Shown piece by piece: positions 1 through 8,046 of a stretch of DNA of 53,871 bases. The stretch is from Eubacteriales bacterium (GTDB taxonomy: Bacteria; Bacillota; Clostridia; Lachnospirales; Lachnospiraceae), in NCBI GenBank assembly GCA_030525875.1, contig JAUNDV010000015.1, positions 1 to 53,871 on the forward strand, in the 5' to 3' direction. Position numbers and translations under genes: made by a program. Numbering within the stretch: the stretch's first letter is position 1; each line of letters starts with the position of its first letter. The notes under the pieces are model-generated. The model did not search any database, had not been told where the DNA came from, and was given only the letters and a program-made list of their open reading frames with translations.

Positions 1-66
1 GATGAGCATTGGCTCTTTCCATTTTATTTTTACACCATTATATGGACATAACTTCAGAGAAGTGAG

Positions 67-233
67 TTTGTACCTAAAAACGTTTACACAAGCTGAGATA
101 GGTACAAAATCCTGCCTAAAATGCAAATTTTTGTACCTAAACGCTCATAAAAAGAAGAAAAAGGTACAAAACGCCCTTCGGGAGAGGTAAGTTTGTACCT
201 AGAAACGTTTACATAAGCCGAAGTAGGTACAAA
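67..233. repeat. Three tandem ~62-bp units, each a 9-bp inverted repeat
   Basis: The 9-mer TTTGTACCT occurs at 67-75, 130-138 and 192-200. Each copy is followed by its exact reverse complement AGGTACAAA, at 100-108, 162-170 and 225-233. Unit spacing is 63 and 62 bp. Units 1 and 3 also share most of the loop, including AACGTTTACA, while unit 2 is diverged. Each unit can fold as a hairpin with a 9-bp stem. There is no credible gene here; the open frame at 2-190 has no ribosome site. Function unknown: it may be part of a longer array entering from the left, a protein-binding array or a processed RNA. Confidence 0.8.
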
Positions 234-249
234 GCCACCTCAAGGCAAC

Positions 250-300
250 AAAAAAGATGTTGCCGGGCAGATTAGTAATTTAATCCACTCTTGCAACATC
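250..300 (-). terminator. Intrinsic terminator of the DtxR/MntR-like gene
   Basis: Read on the minus strand, GATGTTGC and GCAACATC (+ coordinates 293-300 and 256-263) form an 8-bp stem. A second small stem lies inside the loop, and a run of six T follows. It sits about 75 bp past the stop of the regulator gene at 375. Confidence 0.75.
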
Positions 301-374
301 CCTCTTATTTAAAGGAATATCTATTTTCAAAATTCTCTATTCCCAAAACATCTCGTTTAAAAGAACATCCTATT

Positions 375-758
375 TCACTTTTTATGTCTGCTAAGGCAGG
401 CCTTTAGCGCCTGAAAGCTTTCGTCAGAAATCACATGCTCAATACGACAGGCATCATTTTCAGCTGTCTCATGGCTTACACCGAGCCATTCAAAAAAGCC
501 AGTAAGCAGCTCATGCCTTTCGAATATAGTTTCTGCTATAGCACGGCCTTCGCTGGTAAGGCTTATATGACTATATTTGTCTACTGTAACAAGACCCTGC
601 TCTTTGAGATTTTTGATAGCTACGCTGACACTAGGCTTTGAAAAGCCCATTTCAGCGGCAATTTCAATACTATGTACATCTGGATGGTCATTAGAAAGTC
701 TGAGTATAGTCTCAAGATACATTTCTGCTGATTCCTGTGTCCTTGATTTATTTGCCAT
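375..758 (-). CDS. DtxR/MntR-family metal-dependent transcriptional regulator
   Basis: A 127-aa protein, within the usual size of short DtxR/MntR regulators that lack the SH3-like third domain. The N-terminal half is a winged helix-turn-helix (SAEMYLETIL..., then IAAEMGFSKPSVSVAIKNL as recognition region, about residues 10-70). The C-terminal half is the dimerisation/metal-binding helix pair with Glu/His residues (ERHELL, CRIEHVIS). I chose the ATG at 758 rather than the upstream GTG at 764, because GGAG at 766-769 is 7 nt from the ATG but only 1 nt from the GTG. The family represses iron or manganese uptake genes when Fe or Mn is bound; which metal is used here cannot be told. A divergent promoter 60 bp upstream carries a palindrome typical of this family. 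No transporter gene is adjacent. Confidence 0.87.
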   Translation of the reverse strand: MANKSRTQESAEMYLETILRLSNDHPDVHSIEIAAEMGFSKPSVSVAIKNLKEQGLVTVDKYSHISLTSEGRAIAETIFERHELLTGFFEWLGVSHETAENDACRIEHVISDESFQALKACLSRHKK

Positions 759-788
759 AATCACACTCCGTATAAAAAAAGTAACATA

Positions 789-817
789 ATTATATCATCA
801 AAAGAAATAAATCGCAA
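789..817 (-). promoter_or_regulatory. Sigma-A-type promoter of the DtxR/MntR-like gene
   Basis: On the minus strand TTGCGA (812-817) and TATAAT (789-794) are separated by 17 nt, about 30 nt before the start codon. Confidence 0.7.
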
Positions 818-823
818 TAAAGC

Positions 824-852
824 TTGACAAATAAGTTAGTTTAGACTAACAT
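824..852 (+). promoter_or_regulatory. Rightward promoter overlapped by a DtxR-type palindromic operator
   Basis: TTGACA at 824-829 is followed after 17 nt by TAACAT (847-852). The 16-bp palindrome GTTAGTTTAGACTAAC (835-850; 14 of 16 positions symmetric) covers the spacer and the -10. It resembles the TTAG-n-CTAA sites of DtxR/SirR/IdeR regulators. Such a position would block RNA polymerase when the regulator binds. The adjacent divergent regulator gene is the obvious candidate ligand (inference). Confidence 0.6.
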
Positions 853-911
853 ATAAACATCCAAATAATTGGAATTCTCTTTATAAGTGATTTAAATTGA
901 TGTTGAAAATG

Positions 912-939
912 TCCCGGTCAAGTGTCCGGGATATTTTTT
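912..939 (+). terminator. Intrinsic terminator of a short rightward transcript
   Basis: TCCCGG (912-917) pairs with CCGGGA (926-931), followed by a T-run at 934-939 on the plus strand. It overlaps the last codons of the minus-strand LacI-type gene. On the minus strand the same stem is followed by a weaker CATTTTC, so it may serve both directions, but plus is the better fit. It would end a transcript from the 824 promoter after roughly 80 nt. Confidence 0.65.
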
Positions 940-1985
940 GTGTAGTAAAACAGATTCGATCTGAAAATCATACTAGCTTCTACTTTTATATGCCTATTTT
1001 CAGGCTGGGTCTTGCCAGCAAGATATTCACAAAGCATTTTTGCGGAAAGAAATCCCTGCCTTACCGGATCCTTATATACAAGGTTTGTAAAAATACCTTC
1101 CTGCATACCAAGTATAGTCTCTTCAAAAAGATCATTTCCTATAATAGGTATACCAAGTGGAATATCAAGCTCATCATGCATTTCACGTATCAGGGAGCTT
1201 CCTGTAGCAAGCACAGCTCCTATCATATCAGGCATATCAGCATGGATACAGGTGGAAAAATCCTCCTTGAGTTTCTTATAATCATGGTAGCCATATAAAT
1301 TTGTGATTTCAAGTCTGGAAGCATTTTCCTTATTGTAATCACTGAAGCCCTGACACATATTAAAATGAGAGGCTTTCTTGTGGTCACCCGAAAGAAGCAG
1401 TACCTTGCCACCCTCTGGTCTAAGGTTAAGAAACTGTTCAGCCATCATTCGTCCGGCAGTGTAGTAGTCGGCGCATACAGAGCCAACACAGTTTCTAAGC
1501 GGATTGTCATCTGTAACAAAGACTATAGGAAAGGAAATCTGCTCAAGTTTCGATAGAATTCTCTCGCCATCTTCTGATTTAGGCGGAGTCAGTATAAGCC
1601 CGTCAAGACTTTCAGCTTCTACAAAGGAAAATATCTCTGCAAGAACTTCATCCTGCCTGCCGGGTTCGTATGGAAATTCTACAAGTCTGATATTTAGGAG
1701 GTCTTCATTTTTCTGAAAATAATCTCTTATTCCCTCCCATATAAAATCATAAAAAATACGGCTGTTCGTTGTGTTTCCAGGGCAGCAGACAGCTATTGAA
1801 AGAACATTTTTCTTGAGATTTGCGGCAAGCTGGTTTCTCTTGTAGCCACATTCGTCAGCATAGCTAAGAATTTTTTTTCTGGTAGCTTCACTGATGCCGG
1901 GCTTGTCATTTATAGCTTTATGTATGGTATTTAAGGATACACCAAAATGCGCGGCGAGATCCTTCATTGTTACATTATTAGGCAT
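918..1985 (-). CDS. LacI/GalR-family transcriptional regulator
   Basis: A 355-aa protein of normal family length. Residues 1-60 form the LacI-type helix-turn-helix and hinge (VTMKDLAAHFGVSLNTIHKA, then ARK and YKRNQLAANL), which binds a palindromic operator with a central CG. Residues about 62-345 are a periplasmic-binding-protein-like sensor domain (SIAVCCPG, LDGLILTPP, VGSVCADYYTAGRMMAEQFL). The start ATG at 1985 has GAGGAG 8 nt upstream. No sugar genes are adjacent, so the ligand and targets are unknown. A LacI/cre-like site at 2153-2166 lies 170 bp upstream on the other side of the intergenic region and could be its own target or a CcpA site. Confidence 0.88.
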   Translation of the reverse strand: MPNNVTMKDLAAHFGVSLNTIHKAINDKPGISEATRKKILSYADECGYKRNQLAANLKKNVLSIAVCCPGNTTNSRIFYDFIWEGIRDYFQKNEDLLNIRLVEFPYEPGRQDEVLAEIFSFVEAESLDGLILTPPKSEDGERILSKLEQISFPIVFVTDDNPLRNCVGSVCADYYTAGRMMAEQFLNLRPEGGKVLLLSGDHKKASHFNMCQGFSDYNKENASRLEITNLYGYHDYKKLKEDFSTCIHADMPDMIGAVLATGSSLIREMHDELDIPLGIPIIGNDLFEETILGMQEGIFTNLVYKDPVRQGFLSAKMLCEYLAGKTQPENRHIKVEASMIFRSNLFYYTKNIPDT

Positions 1986-2064
1986 TCAATCACTCCTCAA
2001 ATGCGATAAATAAAATATTTAATTCATATTATAATATATAAACCAGGATAATGGTACATGAAAG

Positions 2065-2196
2065 AGCTGTTAAATCAGCTTTTGTAGGGCTGATAAAGTC
2101 TGATAAAGCCAGGGCTGTAGTTAATCACGAGTTAATCACAGGCTAATCACAATGAAAACGCTTTACCTTGACTTTAAGACTGAAAAAAGATAAAAT
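2065..2196 (+). promoter_or_regulatory. Phased repeats, cre/LacI-like operator and strong promoter
   Basis: CTGATAAAG occurs at 2090 and 2100. TTAATCAC occurs at 2121 and 2132, with the variant CTAATCAC at 2143. Spacing is thus 10 or 11 bp, one DNA turn. Next comes TGAAAACGCTTTAC (2153-2166), a close match to the cre consensus of CcpA/LacI regulators. It abuts promoter TTGACT (2168-2173), 17 nt, TAAAAT (2191-2196). A small hairpin (GAGCTG/CAGCT then TTTT) precedes the array at about 2064-2084. The operator identity is inferred from form only. Confidence 0.6.
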
Positions 2197-2243
2197 ATTT
2201 TGGTATGGTTTAACTATAAGCATGTATATAATGTTTACATAAT

Positions 2244-2265
2244 CAAGGACTTTGGTCCTTGTTTT
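2244..2265 (+). terminator. Intrinsic terminator between the 2168 promoter and rny
   Basis: CAAGGAC (2244-2250), loop TTTG, GTCCTTG (2255-2261), then TTTT. A transcript from the promoter at 2168-2196 would stop after about 65 nt. It acts either as an attenuator for rny or as the end of a small RNA. Confidence 0.65.
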
Positions 2266-2382
2266 AGGGAGAGGATTCTGTATCAATTATTGAATGGCTT
2301 TATTCAAGTTATAGATAAAAGATTAGATTTTAGTATACTTTATAGTGGACATTGACAGATTAATAATGTAAGGAGGTGCATG

Positions 2383-3927
2383 ATGGCACAATTAATTATC
2401 GGCTTAGTTATAGTCGTAATTCTTGTAGCGCTTGCATATATGTTCGGAAAAAATAATGCAGTCAAGGATTACGAAGCCAAGGTTGGAACGGCAGAAACAA
2501 GAGCAAGAGCTATTATCGATGATGCGGTAAAGACAGCTGAAACTAAGAAAAGGGAAGCACTCCTTGAAGCTAAGGAAGAGGCTCTTAGAAACAAAAATGA
2601 ATTCGAAAAGGATCAGAGAGAAAGAAGAAGAGAACTTCAGCAGCAGGAGCAGAGACTCTTAAAGAAAGAGGAAAATGCCGACCGCCAGCAGACAGAGCTT
2701 AATAAGAGAGAAAAAGAACTCAATAAGAGAGAAGACGGAATAAATAAAAAGAGTGAAGAGGTTCAGGCTCTTCATGATCAGAAGGTTCAGGAGCTTGAGA
2801 GAATATCAGGACTCACAGCTGATCAGGCTAAGGAAGAGCTGCTTGTATCAGTAAGAGAGGATATCAAGCACGATACAGCAAAAATCATCAAGGAATATGA
2901 CAATATAGCCAAGGAAGAAGCTGAGAAGAAGGCTAAGGAGTATATTGTTACAGCTATCCAGAGATGTGCAGCTGATCATGTGGCAGAGTCAACAGTATCT
3001 GTTGTACAGCTTCCAAATGATGAGATGAAGGGAAGAATTATAGGTAGAGAGGGAAGAAATATCAGAACTCTTGAGACACTTACAGGAGTAGAGCTTATTA
3101 TTGATGATACTCCAGAGGCTGTAGTTCTTTCAGGATTTGACCCAATCAGAAGAGAAGTTGCAAGAATTGCCCTTGAGAAGCTCATAGTAGATGGACGTAT
3201 TCATCCAGCAAGAATTGAAGAAACTGTAGAGAAGGCTAAGAAGGAAGTTGAAAATACTATCCGTGAGGAAGGTGAAGCAGCAGTTCTTGAAGTAGGAGTT
3301 CATGGAATTCACCCTGAGCTTGTAAAGCTTCTTGGACGTATGAAGTTCAGAACTTCATATGGTCAGAATGGCTTAAAGCATTCTGTAGAGGTAGCACAGC
3401 TTTCAGGTCTTATCGCAGCTGAACTTGGCTATGACGTCAGAATGGCTAAGAGAGCAGGACTTTTACATGATATAGGAAAGGCAGTTGACCACGAGCAGGA
3501 AGGAACACATATTTCTCTCGGAGTTGATCTTTGTAAGAAATACCGTGAGCCTGCAATTGTTATCAATGCAGTTGAGTCACATCATGGAGATGTTGCTCCA
3601 ACAAGCCCTATTTCATTTATCGTAGCGGCAGCAGATGCTATATCAGCATCAAGACCGGGAGCTAGAAGAGAATCACTCGAGACATATACACAGAGACTCA
3701 GACAGCTCGAAGAGATAACAAATTCATATAAGGGTGTAGAGAAGTCATATGCTATTCAGGCAGGAAGAGAGGTTCGTATCATGGTAGTTCCTCAGGAAGT
3801 AAGTGAGGATGATATGACTATCCTTTCAAGAGACATTGCTAAGCGAATCGAAGAAGAAATGACTTACCCTGGACAGATCAAGGTAAATGTTATCAGAGAA
3901 ACAAGAGTAGTAGCTACAGCTAAGTAA
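2383..3927 (+). CDS. rny: Ribonuclease Y
   Basis: Membrane-anchored endoribonuclease that begins mRNA decay in many Firmicutes. The 514-aa protein has the full family layout: one N-terminal membrane helix (about residues 2-22), a long charged coiled coil (about 25-200), a KH RNA-binding domain with [10 protein letters not shown] (about 211-270) and an HD metal-dependent phosphodiesterase domain with [12 protein letters not shown] (about 355-450). Two ATGs are adjacent. AGGAGG at 2371-2376 is 3 nt from the first (2380) and 6 nt from the second (2383), so 2383 is the better start. The gene stands alone between a complex regulatory zone and a terminator. Confidence 0.97.
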   Translation: MAQLIIGLVIVVILVALAYMFGKNNAVKDYEAKVGTAETRARAIIDDAVKTAETKKREALLEAKEEALRNKNEFEKDQRERRRELQQQEQRLLKKEENADRQQTELNKREKELNKREDGINKKSEEVQALHDQKVQELERISGLTADQAKEELLVSVREDIKHDTAKIIKEYDNIAKEEAEKKAKEYIVTAIQRCAADHVAESTVSVVQLPNDEMKGRIIGREGRNIRTLETLTGVELIIDDTPEAVVLSGFDPIRREVARIALEKLIVDGRIHPARIEETVEKAKKEVENTIREEGEAAVLEVGVHGIHPELVKLLGRMKFRTSYGQNGLKHSVEVAQLSGLIAAELGYDVRMAKRAGLLHDIGKAVDHEQEGTHISLGVDLCKKYREPAIVINAVESHHGDVAPTSPISFIVAAADAISASRPGARRESLETYTQRLRQLEEITNSYKGVEKSYAIQAGREVRIMVVPQEVSEDDMTILSRDIAKRIEEEMTYPGQIKVNVIRETRVVATAK

Positions 3928-3945
3928 ATAATACATAAAACAATA

Positions 3946-3987
3946 AGACTGTATATTGCTAATAAGGCAGTGTACAGTCTTTTTTAT
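3946..3987 (+). terminator. Intrinsic terminator of rny
   Basis: AGACTGTA (3946-3953) pairs with TACAGTCT (3973-3980), followed by TTTTTATT. Confidence 0.85.
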
Positions 3988-4164
3988 TAATATCACAGGA
4001 TATTACAGTTTGACATTTTAATTATAAATGCTATTATATAAATAGTAATAAAAACTATGTATAATAATTATAGAAAATATATTTTATGATTATTATAACT
4101 ATATCTATTTACTTTAAATGTTTTTATGTTTGTGTGTGATAAAAACAAAGTGAGGTATAGAAGC

Positions 4165-5223
4165 ATGGAAATAAAGGGATTCGACATTGGCAGTCTGCAT
4201 TTGAAAAAGCCTATAGTTCAAGGTGGTATGGGCGTAGGAATAAGTCTTTCAGGATTGGCAGCAGCTGTTGCAGCGGAAGGCGGCCTTGGAGTTATTTCGG
4301 CCGCACATCCGGGATTTAAAGAGCCGGATTTTGAGGAAAATACCAAAGCGGCCAATGTAAGAGCTCTGAAGCATCATATAAAAAAGGCAAAGGCGGATTC
4401 AAATGGAGGCGTTATAGGCGTAAATATCATGTGCGCCATGAATGGTTATGAAGATTATGTGCGTGCAAGCTGTGAAGCAGGAGCGGACATAATAATTTCA
4501 GGAGCAGGATTACCAGCAGAATTGCCAAAGCTTACAGAAGGCTATGATATAAAGCTTGCACCTATAATTTCTCCGCCAAAGGCAGCAAGAATACTTCTTA
4601 AGCTGTGGGACAAAAGATATGGCAGAACAGCTGATATGCTGGTTATAGAAGGTCCAAAGGCTGGAGGACACCTAGGCTATAGCAGGGAAGAAGCCACAGA
4701 GCTTTGTAACAAGGGATATGATAAGGAAATACTTGAAATCAAAGAAATAGTAAAGCTGTATGAGGAAAAATATAATAAACATATTCCTATAGTATTTGGA
4801 GGCGGAGTTTCCGGACACGAGGATTTTTGCCATTATATGGAGCTTGGACTTGATGGAGTGCAGGTTGCAAGCCGCTTTGTAGCCACTAAGGAGTGCGATG
4901 CTGCTGAGGCATTTAAGGAAGCTTATATCAATGCATCCAAGGAAAATATAGGGCTTGTAAGCTCTCCTGTAGGGATGCCGGGAAGAGCTATAAGAAATTC
5001 ATTTATAAAAGATGTAGAAAATAAGAGACCTCATATAGATAAATGCTACAAATGTATAAAAAACTGTAATCCTACGGATACACCTTATTGCATAAGTAAA
5101 GCCCTTATAAATGCAGCAAAGGGAGATACAGAGCACGGACTTATTTTCTGTGGTTCAGAAACGTACCGGATAAAATGTATTACAGATGTGAAAACAGTTA
5201 TTAAGGAAATAATTGAAGGATAA
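4165..5223 (+). CDS. Nitronate monooxygenase / 2-nitropropane dioxygenase-family flavoprotein
   Basis: FMN-dependent TIM-barrel protein of the NPD/FabK group, 352 aa. Visible family marks are QGGMGVGISLSGLAAAVA near the N-terminus, NIMCAMNGYEDYV, SGAGLP, the GPKAGGHLG segment with the His used by nitronate monooxygenases, and the phosphate-binding FGGGVSGHED. Members oxidise alkyl nitronates; some relatives are enoyl-ACP reductases, so the reaction here is not proven. The start at 4165 (GAGG 9 nt upstream) gives the normal N-terminus MEIKGFDIG; an in-frame upstream extension to 4126 has no ribosome site. The C-terminal region carries a compact cysteine cluster (C-x2-C-x3-C-x7-C) suggesting an Fe-S or zinc site. 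Monocistronic. Confidence 0.85.
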   Translation: MEIKGFDIGSLHLKKPIVQGGMGVGISLSGLAAAVAAEGGLGVISAAHPGFKEPDFEENTKAANVRALKHHIKKAKADSNGGVIGVNIMCAMNGYEDYVRASCEAGADIIISGAGLPAELPKLTEGYDIKLAPIISPPKAARILLKLWDKRYGRTADMLVIEGPKAGGHLGYSREEATELCNKGYDKEILEIKEIVKLYEEKYNKHIPIVFGGGVSGHEDFCHYMELGLDGVQVASRFVATKECDAAEAFKEAYINASKENIGLVSSPVGMPGRAIRNSFIKDVENKRPHIDKCYKCIKNCNPTDTPYCISKALINAAKGDTEHGLIFCGSETYRIKCITDVKTVIKEIIEG

Positions 5224-5609
5224 TCAATAAAGTTTTATTTTGTTCATACTTTATTAACATTAATATTTTATAATAAATGCATAAAGAACGAGAGAGTATA
5301 AAGCGAAATACAGAAAAATTGCACATAGATTTTTCATAATTGCCCCGATGGTCGTAAAAAAGCTGTCGGGGTCTCCTCATTTATAGAGATATTTTTAATT
5401 ATCAGAAATTAATTGCAAAAATGTTGAATTAAGTAAGAAAGCACACGAGCATGTCTGGCTAATTTACAGCCATGTACGTGTAGCTTTAGCCATGTGATAC
5501 TTCACATATGAAACATTTTGTGCTATAAAACAATTCGGAACTGTTAAAATAAGAATTATACGGTTTACAATCATTTTAGTAAGAAATATATAGTAAAGAA
5601 GGAATAAAT
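5224..5609. other. 386-bp intergenic region before murC with inverted repeats
   Basis: No gene is visible. A hairpin CCCCGA (5343-5348) / TCGGGG (5366-5371) lacks a following T-run. TGGCTAA (5456-5462) and TTAGCCA (5486-5492) form another inverted repeat, and AGCCATGT is repeated at 5468 and 5488. A promoter-like TTTACA-17-TATATA (5564-5592) lies so near the murC start that its transcript would begin inside the ribosome site, so it is doubtful. Confidence 0.4.
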
Positions 5610-6992
5610 ATGTACCAGATAGACTTTAGTAAACCTTGTGAAGTTCATTTTATAGGTATTGGCGGCATAAGCATGTCAGGACTTGCTGAGATACTTATAT
5701 CTGAGGGCTTCAAGGTAAGTGGATCAGACAGGGCAGAATCAGAGCTTACCATGCATTTAAGAGAGCTTGGAGCTGAAATATATATCGGACAGTCATCCGA
5801 AAATATCAAAAATCCGGATGTAGTTGTATTTACGGCTGCCATAGCTGAGGATAATGAAGAGCTTGTTGCAGCAAGAAAGAAAAATATTCCACTTATGCCA
5901 AGGGCAGAGCTTCTTGGAGAGCTGATGAAAAATTATCAGGAAGCAATAAATATTGCTGGTACGCATGGAAAGACAACTACTACTTCCATGATTACAGAGA
6001 TACTTCTTGAAGCACAGAAGAATCCAACCGTTACAGTAGGTGGTATACTCAATTCTATAGGTGGAAATATCAGAGTCGGCGGATCAGAGCTTTTTGTAGC
6101 AGAGGCCTGTGAATATACAAACAGCTTCTTAAGCTTTTTCCCTACAATATCTGTAATCCTCAATATAGAAGAGGATCATCTCGATTTCTTTAAGGACATT
6201 GATGACATAAGATACAGCTTTAAGCAGTTTATAGAAAGACTCCCTCAAAGCAGAAAGGGATTTCTTGTTATGAACGGAGATATTGAACACAAGGAGTATT
6301 TTCTTAATAACATAAAATGTGATTATGTAACCTACGGTCTATCTGAAAATGACAATTACAGAGCTGAAAATATTACCTATGATGAGCTTGCAAGACCTTC
6401 ATATACCTTAGTGGTAAATGGAAAGAAGTCTGGTACAGTTAAGCTTTCTGTTACCGGAGAGCACAATGTATATAATTCACTCGCTGCAATAGCTGTGGCA
6501 GAAAGATTAGGCATTTCACTTATAGATGCCAAGGCAGGACTTAAGCATTATACAGGAACAAAGCGCCGCTTTGAGCTTAAGGGCGAATACAAGGGAATTA
6601 AGGTAATAGATGATTATGCACACCATCCAAGAGAGATAAGGGCAACTATAGAAGCTGCAAGAAAATATCCTCATGAGAGACTGGTTATAGTTTTCCAGCC
6701 ACATACTTATACAAGGACAAATGCCTTTCTGGATGACTTCGCAAAGGAGCTAGGAAAAGCAGACCTTGTAATTCTGGATGATATCTATGCTGCAAGAGAG
6801 AAGAATACTATAGGCATAAGTTCCAAACAAATTGTTGATAAGATCAATGAAGCAGGAGGAAATGCCTATTATATTCCGGGAGCAGAAAAAATAATAAAAT
6901 TTATTGATGAGAACTTACAAACAGGCGATTTGTTGATAACTATGGGTGCAGGAAACATTGTAGAAGTAGGAAATCAGCTGGTTTCCATGTAG
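5610..6992 (+). CDS. murC: UDP-N-acetylmuramate--L-alanine ligase
   Basis: Cytoplasmic Mur ligase that adds L-alanine to UDP-MurNAc, the first amino acid of the peptidoglycan stem peptide, using ATP. The 460-aa length is typical. It has an N-terminal Rossmann domain (GIGGISMSG, residues 16-24), the ATP-binding loop AGTHGKTTTT (116-125), EACEYTNSFL and EEDHLDFF in the central domain, and a C-terminal domain with DDYAHHP and FQPHTYTRT. The start ATG follows AAGG about 8 nt upstream. The stop codon TAG is followed directly by DnaA boxes. No other mur gene is adjacent. Confidence 0.97.
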   Translation: MYQIDFSKPCEVHFIGIGGISMSGLAEILISEGFKVSGSDRAESELTMHLRELGAEIYIGQSSENIKNPDVVVFTAAIAEDNEELVAARKKNIPLMPRAELLGELMKNYQEAINIAGTHGKTTTTSMITEILLEAQKNPTVTVGGILNSIGGNIRVGGSELFVAEACEYTNSFLSFFPTISVILNIEEDHLDFFKDIDDIRYSFKQFIERLPQSRKGFLVMNGDIEHKEYFLNNIKCDYVTYGLSENDNYRAENITYDELARPSYTLVVNGKKSGTVKLSVTGEHNVYNSLAAIAVAERLGISLIDAKAGLKHYTGTKRRFELKGEYKGIKVIDDYAHHPREIRATIEAARKYPHERLVIVFQPHTYTRTNAFLDDFAKELGKADLVILDDIYAAREKNTIGISSKQIVDKINEAGGNAYYIPGAEKIIKFIDENLQTGDLLITMGAGNIVEVGNQLVSM

Positions 6993-7110
6993 TTATCCAC
7001 ATTATCCACAGAGTTGTAAACAAATTATGTTAATCACTTCTGTGGATATTTTTATTCATCAAAAAGCCTTATTTATAAGGATTGTTAAGAATTCATCCAC
7101 ATTATCCACA
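6993..7110. promoter_or_regulatory. Cluster of five DnaA boxes
   Basis: Perfect TTATCCACA boxes lie at 6993-7001, 7002-7010 and 7102-7110. TCATCCACA at 7093-7101 (one mismatch) makes a second head-to-tail pair exactly 100 bp after the first pair. An inverted box TGTGGATAT (reverse complement ATATCCACA, one mismatch) is at 7041-7049. A hairpin CCTTAT/ATAAGG (7067-7080) lies between them in AT-rich DNA. The cluster is just upstream of the promoter for the DnaD/DnaI genes. DnaA binding is inferred from the 9-mer consensus. Confidence 0.85.
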
Positions 7111-7136
7111 AAAGATTTATGGAAACCTGTCAGGTA

Positions 7137-7165
7137 TTTCAATTTTCAAATGCCTGTGCTATGAT
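7137..7165 (+). promoter_or_regulatory. Extended -10 promoter of the dnaD-dnaI-prs cluster
   Basis: TGCTATGAT (7157-7165) is an extended -10. TTTCAA (7137-7142) sits 17 nt upstream of the hexamer as a weak -35. It lies 27 bp downstream of the last DnaA box. Confidence 0.5.
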
Positions 7166-7209
7166 AACGGAGCACTAAAGACAGGAGATAAAAAGAGGGG
7201 GAGATACAG

Positions 7210-8046
7210 ATGAATTATAGAGATATTTTCGATATAAATGCTACCTTGGTTGCCAATGAATTTCTGGAAGAATATATGCCAAAGGCCAATGGCGACTATG
7301 TTAAAGTTTATCTTTACCTTCTTAAGAACAGAGTCGGAGGTATTGACTACGGTACTATAGCAGAGGCACTCTGTCTCACAGAGGGAGATGTCAGAAGAGC
7401 TGTAAAGTACTGGGAGGAGCTCGGCATTATAACTATCGGCATAGATAAGATAGATAAGCGTAAGGAAGAGAGCAAGGCTGCCGGGTACAACGATACAAGA
7501 TCCAAAGCCACAGAGAGCGATATCAATAAGTCTGGCAGCGGAGCTTACCCAGCTACCAATGAAACAGTAGCTAAGAGCATTGAGGACAGGGAAAGGGCGC
7601 TTCTAAGCGAGGAAGAGCTTAGAAACAGATACAGAAGAACAGACTGCAGGGAGATCATAGATAATCTCTCTGAGGATCCAGAGTACAGGAAGCTGTTATT
7701 TATAGTACAGAAGTATATGTCAAAGATACTTACAGACAATGACCAGCAGGTATTTGCTTATCTGTATGATGGACTCCACCTTCCATGTGATGTAATAGAT
7801 TACCTTGTGGATTACTGTGTACAAAAGGGACATAATAATATAAAATATATAGAAAAGGTTGGTCTTGACTGGGCACGACTTGGTATAAATACCGTAGCTG
7901 CAGCCAAGAACAGAACACGTGAGTTTGACAGACAGAACGATGATTATAACAGGAAGAAGCAGACAAGGAATAGTAAGAGAGGCATAGTCAGAGATACGGA
8001 TTATGACAGCCTTGTTCTGGAACAGGTCATCAGAAAGATGGAGTAA
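7210..8046 (+). CDS. DnaD-domain replication protein
   Basis: A 278-aa protein of the DnaD/DnaB primosome group, which helps DnaA-dependent helicase loading in Firmicutes. Residues about 28-78 form a winged helix (YVKVYLYLLKNRVGG, RRAVKYWEELGIITI). A charged linker follows. Residues about 160-230 are the DnaD (DnaB_2) domain, ending in YIEKVGLDWARLGI, the family's Tyr...Trp signature that binds DNA. A GAGGGGG ribosome site precedes the ATG. The stop TAA abuts the ATG of the helicase-loader gene, so the two are translationally linked. DnaA boxes upstream fit the role. The protein could equally be named DnaB-like (Bacillus sense); sequence alone does not settle this. Confidence 0.88.
   Translation: MNYRDIFDINATLVANEFLEEYMPKANGDYVKVYLYLLKNRVGGIDYGTIAEALCLTEGDVRRAVKYWEELGIITIGIDKIDKRKEESKAAGYNDTRSKATESDINKSGSGAYPATNETVAKSIEDRERALLSEEELRNRYRRTDCREIIDNLSEDPEYRKLLFIVQKYMSKILTDNDQQVFAYLYDGLHLPCDVIDYLVDYCVQKGHNNIKYIEKVGLDWARLGINTVAAAKNRTREFDRQNDDYNRKKQTRNSKRGIVRDTDYDSLVLEQVIRKME

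Noticed and set aside
2-190. 62-aa open frame at the left end
   Set aside because: It runs through palindromic repeats, has no ribosome site and its composition is not protein-like.
897-1298. 133-aa open frame opposite the LacI-type gene
   Set aside because: Antisense shadow of a well-supported gene, with no ribosome site and a terminator at its start.
5343-5371. CCCCGA/TCGGGG hairpin as terminator of the flavoprotein gene
   Set aside because: No T-run follows on either strand.
5564-5592. TTTACA-17-TATATA as murC promoter
   Set aside because: The transcript would start at about 5599, inside the ribosome site of murC, so it could not be translated normally.
6993-7110. Chromosomal replication origin
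   Set aside because: DnaA boxes are present, but dnaA, dnaN, rpmH or gyr genes are absent and no long AT-rich unwinding region was clear. A regulatory cluster is the simpler reading.
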